This document shows, piece after piece, positions 45,101-52,691 of a stretch of DNA of 64,000 bases. This DNA comes from an uncultured Gammaproteobacteria bacterium. Lineage in GTDB: Bacteria > Pseudomonadota > Gammaproteobacteria > Pseudomonadales > Pseudohongiellaceae. The stretch covers positions 1-64,000 of the forward strand of contig CALEJT010000017.1 of assembly GCA_937898685.1 (NCBI GenBank). The letters are read 5' to 3'. Each line of letters starts with the position of its first letter. Position 1 is the first letter of the stretch. The notes beneath the pieces are model-generated. The model did no database searches. It saw nothing but the letters and a program-made list of their open reading frames with translations, and was not told where the DNA came from. The translations under genes were made by a program, and so were the position numbers.

Positions 45101-45556
45101 TTAGATCGACAGGCTGCGCAGACGCTCGGAGATGCCCTCACCACCGTCGGTGATGTACAGGCTCCGCTGCTGCTCGAGCCAGGCGTCTTCGTCCCAAAGT
45201 TCGAATTTGTTCGTCATGCCCACGAGTGCAACTTTCTTCTCGATGCCCACCAATGCACGCAGCACCGGCGGCACCAGCACACGGCCGCTGCCGTCGATGT
45301 CCATGTCCATGGCGTGACCGATGAACAGATATTTGAAGCGTTGTTCGCTGGGCTCGAAGTCCGACAGTTTCTGCACTTCGCGTGCAGCTTCCTGGAAGTC
45401 GGGCTCGGGGTAGATGAGCAGAGATTTGCCGTGCCGCTGCACGGTGATGACCAGGCGCCCCTGAGACTGCTCTTCCAGCTCCGCGCGATAGCGCGCCGGG
45501 ATCGACAAGCGACCCTTGGCGTCCAGCGCGAGCATGTGCAGCCCCTTCAACAGCAC
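45101..45556 (-). CDS. mraZ: Transcriptional regulator MraZ
   Basis: A 151-residue protein with two SpoVT/AbrB-like half-domains, each with the LDxKGRxxIPxxxR motif: ALDAKGRLSIPARYR near residue 10 and DIDGSGRVLVPPVLR near 87. It forms ring oligomers and represses its own operon. The start is a GTG at 45556 with AGGGG upstream; this gives the expected family N-terminus just before the first motif. It heads the dcw cluster. Confidence 0.94.
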   Translation of the reverse strand: MLLKGLHMLALDAKGRLSIPARYRAELEEQSQGRLVITVQRHGKSLLIYPEPDFQEAAREVQKLSDFEPSEQRFKYLFIGHAMDMDIDGSGRVLVPPVLRALVGIEKKVALVGMTNKFELWDEDAWLEQQRSLYITDGGEGISERLRSLSI

Positions 45557-45588
45557 CGAGCACCCCTAGTTATCAGAAACGACAAAGA

Positions 45589-45631
45589 CCCCGCGCACAC
45601 GGGGCCAAGCGGCAATCCCCGCTCTGCGGGG
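45589..45631 (-). promoter_or_regulatory. Two GC-rich hairpins in the mraZ leader
   Basis: CCCCG/CGGGG (45589-45593, 45600-45604) and CCCCGC/GCGGGG (45617-45622, 45626-45631) form consecutive stems 33-75 bp upstream of mraZ. On the minus strand the first is followed by TCTTTGT, so it could act as an attenuator of dcw transcription. Confidence 0.45.
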
Positions 45632-45696
45632 CACTTCTGCCTTGGTCATCCTTCCCTTCGCCGGTGGATGGGACCCTGTTTCCTTTCTGTCCCGAA

Positions 45697-45773
45697 CCCA
45701 CACTTTTATCCCACTTTGCTGCCACTACGTGCTACTTAGCCCCACTATATTCCACCAGTTTCCCCCGAAGCAA
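45697..45773 (-). promoter_or_regulatory. Putative mraZ promoter with GTGGG boxes
   Basis: On the minus strand TTGCTT (45768-45773) and TATAGT (45744-45749) are 18 nt apart. Downstream of the -10 lie GTGGGG (45740-45745), GTGGC (45721-45725), GTGGG (45710-45714) and GTGGG (45697-45701). MraZ is known to bind TGGGN repeats near its own promoter; spacing here (20, 11 and 13 nt) is less regular than the known 10-nt pattern. The rest of the 428-bp gap between rnpB and mraZ (45774-45984) is AT-rich with no gene seen. Confidence 0.4.
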
Positions 45774-45984
45774 GCGGATATTTCTTTGTTTTTATTGGAA
45801 AAAGGACAAAGCGCGGGGTGGCTCACAAATGCCGTTCGGAACCCAAAAAACAAATGCGACCAATTACAGAAAGCTAAGAATCAAACTTAAAGTAAGTTGT
45901 TAAGAATGACGGACGGGATGGCCGAACAGCGGCCGAAGTGGGGCAAAAGGGCGAAAACCAGGGCTATCAGGAGGGAAGGGAAGA

Positions 45985-46341
45985 AGGTGAGTCGGCCGAT
46001 AAGCCGGGTTTTGTCGAGGACAATCATTCATCTGGGATGTGCGTCACCGCACACCTCGAGCAGCCTACCCGAATCCAGTGCGAGCAACACCAGTGGATTC
46101 CTATTTGGCCTTGCTCCGGGTGGGGTTTGCCGTGCCATGGAGTGTTACCACCCATGCGGTGCGCTCTTACCGCACCATTTCACCCTTACCGACCCCCGAA
46201 GGGGCAGGCGGTATGCTTTCTGTTGCACTTTCCGTAGGCTCGCGCCTCCCAGGTGTTACCTGGCACCCTGCTCTGTGGAGCCCGGACTTTCCTCCATGAG
46301 TTCCCGAAGGACCTCACAGCGATTGTCTGGCCGACTCAGGA
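45985..46341 (-). ncRNA. rnpB: RNase P RNA (class A)
   Basis: About 355 nt. The 5' end TGAGTCGGCC (46329-46338) pairs with GGCCGACTCA (45988-45997) to form P1. Conserved core segments are visible on the minus strand: GAGGAAAGTCCGGGCTCC, CAGGGTGCCAGGTAAC, GGTAAGGGTGAAA.GGTGCGGTAAGAGC, GGCAAACCCCACCCGGAGCA, AAGGCCAAATAGG, GGTAGGCTGCT and GATGAATG near the 3' end. It is the catalytic RNA that matures tRNA 5' ends. The exact ends are estimated. Confidence 0.97.
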
Positions 46342-46346
46342 GGCGA

Positions 46347-46375
46347 AGCTTAGTCTCGCACCAATTAAAGACCAA
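46347..46375 (-). promoter_or_regulatory. Putative rnpB promoter
   Basis: TTGGTC (46370-46375) and TAAGCT (46347-46352) are 17 nt apart on the minus strand and would start transcription near 46340, at the expected rnpB 5' end. The -35 lies in an AT-rich inverted repeat (46363-46372 with 46379-46389) directly after the rsmI stop. The -10 match is weak. Confidence 0.45.
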
Positions 46376-46387
46376 TCAGTCTTTTAA

Positions 46388-47230
46388 TTACTGCTCAGCC
46401 TTCTGTAGCTGCAGCGCGAGTTCGTAGAGCTGATTCTTGCGTAACCCCGTCAGCCGTGCGGCGGCAACGGCGGCATCCTTGACCGGCAGGTAGTCGAGCA
46501 AGACACGCAGAGTTTCCGCTGCATCTTCACCCGACGTTTCCGGCGCTTCCGGCGCCCCCTGCACGATCAAGACGAATTCACCCTTGCGCTGATCGGCATC
46601 GGTGCGTACACGCTCCAGCAACGCCCCCAGAGAATCCTGAATGATCGTCTCAAAAGTCTTGGTGAGCTCACGCGCGATCGTCGCCTGACGCTCTGCACCG
46701 AAGGTCTCGACGAAATCCATCAGGGATTCTTCGATGCGATGTGGCGCTTCATAGAAGATCAACGTGCGCGTTTCCCGCACCAGCTCCGCCAGACGTTGGC
46801 GTCGCGCCTGCGGCTTGCCGGGCAGGAAACCTTCGAAACAGAAGCGATCCGAAGGCAGGCCCGCCGCCGACAAGGCAGTGACGGCGGCACATGCTCCTGG
46901 CACCGGCACGACCGGCAATGAACGCTTATGCGCTTCGCGCACGAGCACATAGCCGGGATCCGAAATCAGCGGCGTGCCGGCGTCGGAGATCAGCGCGATG
47001 CGCTCGCCGCTTTCGACGCGGTCGAGCAACTGCGCACCCCGCTGCATCTCATTGTGTTCGTGCAGGGCCAGCATCGGCGTATCGATGCCATAGGCCTGCA
47101 GCAGTCTGGCGCTGTGGCGCGTGTCTTCCGCGGCCACGAGATCAACGCTCTTCAACACATCGAGTGCGCGCTGACTGAGGTCCGCGAGATTGCCGATCGG
47201 AGTGGCAACGATGTAGAGGCAGCCTTTCAC
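46388..47230 (-). CDS. rsmI: 16S rRNA (cytidine-1402-2'-O)-methyltransferase RsmI
   Basis: A 280-residue tetrapyrrole-methylase-fold enzyme: LYIVATPIGNLADLSQRAL at the N-terminus, AAEDTRHSARLL, SDAGTPLISDPGY and VPGACAAVTALSAAGL. It 2'-O-methylates C1402 of 16S rRNA, complementing RsmH. I start at the GTG at 47230, 2 nt after the upstream gene's stop, because homologues begin just before LYVVATPIGNL. A GTG at 47251 would overlap the upstream gene. Confidence 0.95.
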   Translation of the reverse strand: MKGCLYIVATPIGNLADLSQRALDVLKSVDLVAAEDTRHSARLLQAYGIDTPMLALHEHNEMQRGAQLLDRVESGERIALISDAGTPLISDPGYVLVREAHKRSLPVVPVPGACAAVTALSAAGLPSDRFCFEGFLPGKPQARRQRLAELVRETRTLIFYEAPHRIEESLMDFVETFGAERQATIARELTKTFETIIQDSLGALLERVRTDADQRKGEFVLIVQGAPEAPETSGEDAAETLRVLLDYLPVKDAAVAAARLTGLRKNQLYELALQLQKAEQ

Positions 47231-47232
47231 TA

Positions 47233-47793
47233 TCAGTCCGCGTTCTTCCACTTGATGTTGCAGCCGATGCTCGGCACCTGCTTGTCACTGACAGGCGTAC
47301 CGTTGAGCACGGCATCGATGGCGGCACGCAGATCGCGGCCGGTGACGGGAATGTCATTGCTGGGGCGGCTGTCATCGAGCTGGCCGCGATAGACGAGCTT
47401 GCGGTCGGCGTCGAACAGGAAGAAGTCGGGCGTGCAGGCCGCATCGTAGGCGCGCGCGACGTCCTGCGTTTCGTCCAGCAGGTAGGGGAAGATGTACCCT
47501 GCGTCGATCACTTCCTGCTTCATGTGCTCCATGTCGTCGGCTGGAAAGGCGACGGTGTCGTTGCTGTTGATCGCCACCATGGCGAAGTCCTTGTCCTGGT
47601 AGTCGCGCGCAAGCTTGGCCAGCTCGCCGCGAATGTGTTTTACGAAGGGACAGTGGTTGCAGATGAAGGCGACCAGCAAGGCACGACGGCCTGCGAACTG
47701 ATCGAGCGAAACGATCGAGCCATCGGTGGACGGCAGGGCAAAGTGAGGCGCGGCGGTGCCGAGCGGCAGCATGTTGGAAGGAGTAAGGGCCAT
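47233..47793 (-). CDS. Thioredoxin-fold (AhpC/TSA-like) protein
   Basis: A 186-residue protein without a signal peptide: the peroxiredoxin/thioredoxin-like core LGTAAPHFALPSTDGSIVSL, active-site CNHC in FICNHCPFVKH (near residue 45), cis-Pro segment ACTPDFFLFD. It matches the widespread thioredoxin-family proteins with a CxHC motif, with probable redox or peroxide function; the partner is unknown. It lies directly upstream of rsmI on the same strand, and divergent from lpoA with 166 bp between starts. This region contains an 11-bp direct repeat CGATAAGGCCG (47828, 47883). Confidence 0.85.
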   Translation of the reverse strand: MALTPSNMLPLGTAAPHFALPSTDGSIVSLDQFAGRRALLVAFICNHCPFVKHIRGELAKLARDYQDKDFAMVAINSNDTVAFPADDMEHMKQEVIDAGYIFPYLLDETQDVARAYDAACTPDFFLFDADRKLVYRGQLDDSRPSNDIPVTGRDLRAAIDAVLNGTPVSDKQVPSIGCNIKWKNAD

Positions 47794-47959
47794 GGGAACA
47801 CTCCAGTCGAAGGTTGCGGTACATCACCGATAAGGCCGAGCCCATTCTGACCCGAGCCCGCCTTACCGAGTCCTTGAAGGTTCGATAAGGCCGGCATCAT
47901 GCCATCACACAGCGAAAGATCACAGAACGGTGTTGCAGCCTTCGGCTATACTTGCGGGC

Positions 47960-49822
47960 ATGTTTTCGACACCCCAATCCCAAGCCCTTCCCTTCCGCCC
48001 TGCGCGTCCGCTGCTGCACGCGTCTGTGCTCATGGCTCTGATGCTGCTCGGCTCCTGTGCTTCCTCACCGCCGCCGCGTGCGCCCGAGCCCGAGCGCGAA
48101 GTGCCCCAGGTGGTGGAAACCCGCAGCGAACTCGAGATCGCCCTGGCCCGCGCCAATGAAACCAGTGATCCCGACGGTAAGGCGCGTTACTGGGTACAGG
48201 CCGCCGGGCTTTTGCGGGAAGAAGATAGATACGACGAGGCGCTGGCGTTGCTCGAACGCGTCGAGCTCAATCGCATCGGTGCCGTGCGCCGCGCCGCCGT
48301 GCTCCTGCTGCGTGCGGAGCTGCTGCAGGAACAGGACGATCCCGAAGCCGTGCTCGACCTGCTGCGTTCGGATCGTTTCCCACTCAGCGAAGTCGATGCC
48401 GCTGCACTCGAGCGTTATCACACACAGCGCGCGCTCGCGCTGAGCAAGCTCGACCGCAGCCTCGATGCCATCAATGAACTCATCCAACTCGATCGACTGC
48501 TGCTACCACAGGACCAGGCCGACAATCACGACCTCCTTTGGCGCGAACTCAAGCGCCTGCCCGAAGGACAGCTGCGTTCTCTCGCCTCGACCGCAGTGAA
48601 CTTCGATGCCCGCGGTTGGTACGAACTCGCACTCGCCATGCGCGATGTCGACCTCGATCAACAGACAGCAAGCCTCGAACGTTGGAAGAGCACCTGGGCA
48701 CGTCATCCCGCAGCCACTCGTCTTCCCACGGAACTCACGCTTTCTCTGGAAGCCGACGTACCCGAGCGCATCGCGCTGCTGCTGCCGCTTGGCACCGCCG
48801 CCGGCCAGGTCATTCGCGATGCCTTCCTCGGTGCCTATTACAACCAACGTGAAAGCGGCGCGCAGGTACCGGCACTGCGCATCTACGATGCCGCGCCCAA
48901 CGTCGACATCCTGGCTCTGCATCAGCAGGCACGTGACGAAGGCGCGCAGTTGATCATCGGCCCCTTGCTCAAGCAGCACGTGACCACGCTGATGAACGCA
49001 CCGGATCTCGGCGTGCCCACGCTTGCACTCAACAACGTCGAAGGCATGACGCCCGCCTTCCCGCAGCTCTATCAGTTTGCGCTGTCGCCGGAAGACGAAG
49101 CGCGTCAGCTGGCGCGCCGCGCCTGGCGCGATGGTCATCGGTACGCTGCGGTATTCAGTCCACCCGACACGGCCGACAACGATTTCTACTCACGCAAACG
49201 CGCTGCTTTCATCTCGGAATGGGAAAAACTCGGCGGCACCATCGCCGCTACCGGCAACTTCCGCGAGGACTACACCAGCGCGCTCACGCGGCTCTTGGCA
49301 CTCGATGCGAGCACCGAGCGTCGGCGTCGCGTACAGGAATTGGTCGGTCGCCAAGTGGAGTTCACACAGCGCCGCCGTCAGGACGTGGACTTCATCTATC
49401 TCGTCTCCCAGCCCGAACCCGCACGCCTGATCGTGCCGAGCCTGGCCTACCTCTTCGCCGGAGACATTCCGGTGTACGCCAGCCAGGATGTCTACGCCGG
49501 CAACGGCCGCACGATCGATGACGTCGACCTCAATGGCGTGCTGTTCCCGGAAAGTCCGTGGCTGCTCAGCAACGGCGCAAGCCGCGGCGTCGAACGTATC
49601 AAGGAACTGTTCCCGGCAGACAACGCGCAGAACCTGCGCCTGCAAGCCTTCGGCATCGATGCGTTCCGGCTGGCATCACGGCTGCCCTTACTCGAGCGTT
49701 CACCTGATTTCTCGGTACCCGGTACCTCGGGGCAGCTACGCATGGACGAACAGGGCAACATCCTGCGTGAGCTCAGCTGGGCCACCATCAACCAGGGAGC
49801 GGTAAGACCAGCTTCACGCTAG
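47960..49822 (+). CDS. lpoA: Penicillin-binding protein activator LpoA
   Basis: A 620-residue outer-membrane lipoprotein. A long n-region precedes the hydrophobic core and lipobox LGSC (acylated Cys33). The N-terminal half is TPR-like helical (ARYWVQAAGLLREEDRYDEAL). The C-terminal half is a periplasmic-binding fold (RIALLLPLGTAAGQVIRDAFLGA, LIIGPLLKQHV). LpoA reaches through the peptidoglycan to stimulate PBP1A. I prefer the ATG at 47960; a GTG 10 codons upstream is possible. It opens the lpoA-yraN-diaA-dolP group. Confidence 0.93.
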   Translation: MFSTPQSQALPFRPARPLLHASVLMALMLLGSCASSPPPRAPEPEREVPQVVETRSELEIALARANETSDPDGKARYWVQAAGLLREEDRYDEALALLERVELNRIGAVRRAAVLLLRAELLQEQDDPEAVLDLLRSDRFPLSEVDAAALERYHTQRALALSKLDRSLDAINELIQLDRLLLPQDQADNHDLLWRELKRLPEGQLRSLASTAVNFDARGWYELALAMRDVDLDQQTASLERWKSTWARHPAATRLPTELTLSLEADVPERIALLLPLGTAAGQVIRDAFLGAYYNQRESGAQVPALRIYDAAPNVDILALHQQARDEGAQLIIGPLLKQHVTTLMNAPDLGVPTLALNNVEGMTPAFPQLYQFALSPEDEARQLARRAWRDGHRYAAVFSPPDTADNDFYSRKRAAFISEWEKLGGTIAATGNFREDYTSALTRLLALDASTERRRRVQELVGRQVEFTQRRRQDVDFIYLVSQPEPARLIVPSLAYLFAGDIPVYASQDVYAGNGRTIDDVDLNGVLFPESPWLLSNGASRGVERIKELFPADNAQNLRLQAFGIDAFRLASRLPLLERSPDFSVPGTSGQLRMDEQGNILRELSWATINQGAVRPASR

Positions 49823-49849
49823 TTGGGTAACGCTTCCGCCGCATCATGG

Positions 49850-50233
49850 ATGATCGGCATGAAGTTCCTACGCCTCTCGCCTCGTCAAAAGCAGGGCCAA
49901 CTCTATGAGCAGTTGGCTCTCTCACATCTGCAGCGCCAGGGTCTGACACTCATCACCCGCAACTATCGCTGTCGCAGTGGCGAGATCGATCTCGTCATGC
50001 GGCAGCGCGATATGCTCGTGTTCGTCGAAGTGCGTTATCGCCATAGAGCCGACTTCGGTTCTGCGCTGGCAAGCGTGAACTACGCCAAGCAACGTCGTGT
50101 GATTCATGCAGCGCAGCACTTTTTGCAACATCACCCGTGTTACATGAATGCGCCGTGCCGCTTCGACGTCGTCGCGGTGTCCACCGATGCGCAAGGTCCA
50201 CGCATCGAGTGGATCAGCAATGCCTTCGATTGA
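49850..50233 (+). CDS. yraN: UPF0102 (YraN) family protein
   Basis: A 127-residue protein of the YraN family with a restriction-endonuclease-like fold: QGQLYEQLALSHL, GLTLITRNYRCRSGEIDLVM and FVEVRYRHRADFGSA, keeping the GEIDLV...VFVEV nuclease-like residues. Its role is not established. Start among several in-frame codons is uncertain; the ATG at 49850 or 49859 fits family length. It lies 27 bp after lpoA, as in most gammaproteobacteria. Confidence 0.9.
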   Translation: MIGMKFLRLSPRQKQGQLYEQLALSHLQRQGLTLITRNYRCRSGEIDLVMRQRDMLVFVEVRYRHRADFGSALASVNYAKQRRVIHAAQHFLQHHPCYMNAPCRFDVVAVSTDAQGPRIEWISNAFD

Positions 50234-50308
50234 GCCAATTAGACTTGCCTAGAGCGCATGGGCGCTTTCCAGTAAAATGCCGGCACTTTTCTATCTACCG
50301 GACGAGCC

Positions 50309-50899
50309 ATGAATTTTCAGGATCGGGTCAAGCAACTCTTCAACGCCAGCATCGAAACCAAGATCCGCTCGCTCGAGCTTTTGACTGAGCCAGTCGTGCA
50401 AGCCGCCGATGCGATGGTCAAAAGCCTGCTCGCCGACGGCAAGATTCTGGCCTGCGGCAATGGCGGTTCGGCCGGCGATTCACAGCACTTTTCCGCGGAA
50501 ATGCTCAATCGCTTCGAACGTGAACGTCCACCGTTGCCGGCCATCGCGCTCACCACCGACACTTCCACGCTGACGTCCATTTCCAACGACTACAGCTACA
50601 ACGAAGTATTCTCGAAGCAGGTGCGCGCACTCGGTCGCGCCGGCGACGTATTGCTGGCGATTTCCACGAGCGGCAATTCGCCGAACGTGATCGAAGCGAT
50701 CAAGGTGGCGCAGCAGCGAGGCCTCGTCATCGTCGCCCTTACCGGCAAGAACGGTGGTGCGATGCGCGAACTGATGCGCGACAACGACGTCGAAATTTGT
50801 GTACCGTCCAACGTGACTGCACGCATTCAAGAAGTACATCTGCTGGTAATTCACTGCCTTTGTGATCTCATAGACACTAAACTGTTCGGAGGTGAATGA
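50309..50899 (+). CDS. diaA: SIS-domain protein DiaA (phosphoheptose isomerase-like)
   Basis: A 196-residue SIS-domain protein with ACGNGGSAGDSQHFSAEM, ALTTDTSTLTSISNDY and AISTSGNSPNV. It is close to both GmhA (sedoheptulose-7-phosphate isomerase) and DiaA, the DnaA-binding tetramer that promotes timely replication initiation. The position between yraN and a dual-BON lipoprotein gene favours DiaA. In some species one protein may do either job. A GGAGGTGA at its 3' end serves the next gene. Confidence 0.88.
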   Translation: MNFQDRVKQLFNASIETKIRSLELLTEPVVQAADAMVKSLLADGKILACGNGGSAGDSQHFSAEMLNRFERERPPLPAIALTTDTSTLTSISNDYSYNEVFSKQVRALGRAGDVLLAISTSGNSPNVIEAIKVAQQRGLVIVALTGKNGGAMRELMRDNDVEICVPSNVTARIQEVHLLVIHCLCDLIDTKLFGGE

Positions 50900-51474
50900 T
50901 GCTCGCCCGACTTGGACTTCTGTTCATGTTCGCGCTCTGCCTCAGCGGGTGCGCCAACGTAATCAGTGCCACCAACGGCGGTCAGCCCATCGCGGAAGAT
51001 CGCGGCCGCCGCAGTATCGGCACGATGATGGACGACAGCAGCATCGAAACGGCCATCAAGGTGAATCTGCGCGCAGCCGATCCTGCACTGCGTGACGCGC
51101 ATATCAATGTAGTGAGCTTCAACCGCGTGGTGCTCCTGGTGGGGCAGGTTCCCACTCAGGATCTGAAAAACCTCGCCACCCGCGTTGCCCGCAACACCAA
51201 CAGCTCGATCAAGACCGTGCACAACGAGCTCGAAGTGGCCGGCGCCACCTCTTTTCTTTCCCGCAGCAATGACGCCTGGCTCAGCACGAAGTTGAAGACG
51301 CTGATGCTGGCAGACCCCACGGTGAGCGGCCTGCGCACCAAGGTGGTCACGGAAAACGGCGTGGTCTACCTGATGGGTCTGGTAACGCAGGAAGAAGCGG
51401 ATTTGGCAGTGAACCTGGTGAGCAGCACGCAGGGCGTGACGAAGGTGGTGCGGGCTTTCGAATACATCAATTGA
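50896..51474 (+). CDS. dolP: Dual BON-domain outer-membrane lipoprotein DolP (YraP)
   Basis: A 192-residue lipoprotein. The signal peptide ends in lipobox LSGC (Cys near residue 19). Two BON domains follow: first about residues 45-115 (SIETAIKVNLRAADPAL), second about 120-190 (DAWLSTKLKTLMLAD, ENGVVYLMGLVTQEEADLAVNLV). DolP localises to division sites and anionic lipids and supports envelope integrity. Its ATG overlaps the diaA stop; a second ATG directly after has better spacing from GGAGG. A terminator follows. Confidence 0.93.
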   Translation: MMLARLGLLFMFALCLSGCANVISATNGGQPIAEDRGRRSIGTMMDDSSIETAIKVNLRAADPALRDAHINVVSFNRVVLLVGQVPTQDLKNLATRVARNTNSSIKTVHNELEVAGATSFLSRSNDAWLSTKLKTLMLADPTVSGLRTKVVTENGVVYLMGLVTQEEADLAVNLVSSTQGVTKVVRAFEYIN

Positions 51475-51499
51475 ACGCTCTGCCGTTCATGCACAAACG

Positions 51500-51528
51500 A
51501 AAAGGGGATCGCAAGCGATCCCCTTTTT
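51500..51528. terminator. Bidirectional terminator between dolP and sspB
   Basis: AAAGGGGATCG pairs with CGATCCCCTTT (loop CAAG), followed by T-rich sequence on the plus strand and TTTTCGTTT on the minus strand. Confidence 0.85.
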
Positions 51529-51545
51529 GTGTCTCGAAAAACGAA

Positions 51546-51977
51546 TTATTTGACGACTTTCAGCGCGGGCTTGCCTCTCGGCTTGCTCTTGCTCGGCACC
51601 GGAGCGTCGCCAGCTTCGTTGCCCTCGCCCGTTTCCGGCGGCGTGGGCGGAGGCGGCGGCGTCACGCCGTATTCGAAGATCATGCCTTGACCATTCTCAC
51701 GTGCGTAGATGCCCATCACTGCGCCCATCGGCACATAGACGCGAGTGGGGATGCCGCCGAAACGCCCGTTGAATTCAAGGCCATCGTTGGTCATCAACAG
51801 GCCCTGAACCGCAACGGGAGAGATATTGAGAACGATCTGTCCATCCTTGACGAAATTCTGGGGAACTTCCACTCCCTCGATGAGGGCGTTCACCAGAATG
51901 TACGGAGTACAGTTATTGTCGAGGATCCATTCGTAGAGGGCCCGCACCAGATAGGGGCGGTGCGAGGTCATCGCCAT
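51546..51977 (-). CDS. sspB: ClpXP protease specificity-enhancing factor SspB
   Basis: A 143-residue adaptor with the conserved N-terminal folded domain (RPYLVRALYEWILDNNCTPY, NISPVAVQGL, FNGRFGG) that binds ssrA tags, followed by a Pro/Gly-rich flexible linker and a basic C-terminus ending GKPALKVVK, which matches the ClpX-binding tail. It delivers ssrA-tagged proteins to ClpXP. It is 24 bp after sspA. Confidence 0.96.
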   Translation of the reverse strand: MAMTSHRPYLVRALYEWILDNNCTPYILVNALIEGVEVPQNFVKDGQIVLNISPVAVQGLLMTNDGLEFNGRFGGIPTRVYVPMGAVMGIYARENGQGMIFEYGVTPPPPPTPPETGEGNEAGDAPVPSKSKPRGKPALKVVK

Positions 51978-52001
51978 TGTTTCTGTACTCCTGCGCTACC
52001 C

Positions 52002-52637
52002 TCAGGTGCGCATTTCACGTTCTTGTTCCGAGAAGCTGGCCTGGATGGATTCACGCTCGAGCAAACGAGCCTTGTAATCCAATAGCGGCTTGGTGGCCTT
52101 GGTTTCCGGCAGACGAATGCCGATTTCCGGCAGACGCCACAGGATCGGCAGCACGCAACAATCGACGATGGTGAACTCGTCGCTCATGAAGTACGGCTTC
52201 TCAGCGAAGATCGGCGATACCGAGATGATGCTTTCACGCAGTTCCTTGCGTGCCTTGTCGAGTTCCTGCGGAGTGCCGTCTTCGGCCTGCAGTTTTTCGA
52301 CGAGGTGTGCCCAGTCGCGGTCGATGCGGTAGATCCACAAACGACTCTGGGCACGTGCCACCGGATAGACCGGAAACAGCGGCGGATGAGGGAAACGCTC
52401 GTCCAGATACTCCATCATGATGTTGGCGTCGTAGAGCACCAGATCACGATCCACCAGAGTCGGCAGGCTGTTGTACGGGTTGAGTACTGCGAGGTCTTCC
52501 GGCTTGTCGTAGATGTCGACATCCACGATTTCGACGGTCACCCCTTTCTCTGCCAACACGATGCGTACGCGATGGCTGTACTGACTATAGCCATCAGAGT
52601 AAAACAACATTGAAGAGCGTTTAGTTACGACTCCCAT
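52002..52637 (-). CDS. sspA: Stringent starvation protein A
   Basis: A 211-residue GST-fold protein without GST activity in homologues. It starts MGVVTKRSSMLFYSDG, with the thioredoxin-like half containing NSLPTLVDRDLVLYDANIMMEYLDERFPHPPL and a helical half with the conserved DWAHLVEKLQ region. SspA binds RNA polymerase and is needed for acid tolerance and phage late transcription in E. coli. It follows the bc1 genes, as in pseudomonads. Confidence 0.95.
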   Translation of the reverse strand: MGVVTKRSSMLFYSDGYSQYSHRVRIVLAEKGVTVEIVDVDIYDKPEDLAVLNPYNSLPTLVDRDLVLYDANIMMEYLDERFPHPPLFPVYPVARAQSRLWIYRIDRDWAHLVEKLQAEDGTPQELDKARKELRESIISVSPIFAEKPYFMSDEFTIVDCCVLPILWRLPEIGIRLPETKATKPLLDYKARLLERESIQASFSEQEREMRT

Positions 52638-52691
52638 GGAAGATCAGCCTCTCTGTGCAATCTTTGATGCAGTCAACGGTACCGCTGCGCT

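Noticed and set aside
47828..47893. 11-bp direct repeat CGATAAGGCCG twice in the lpoA/thioredoxin gap
   Set aside because: Only two copies 55 bp apart with no dyad; too little to call a regulatory site.
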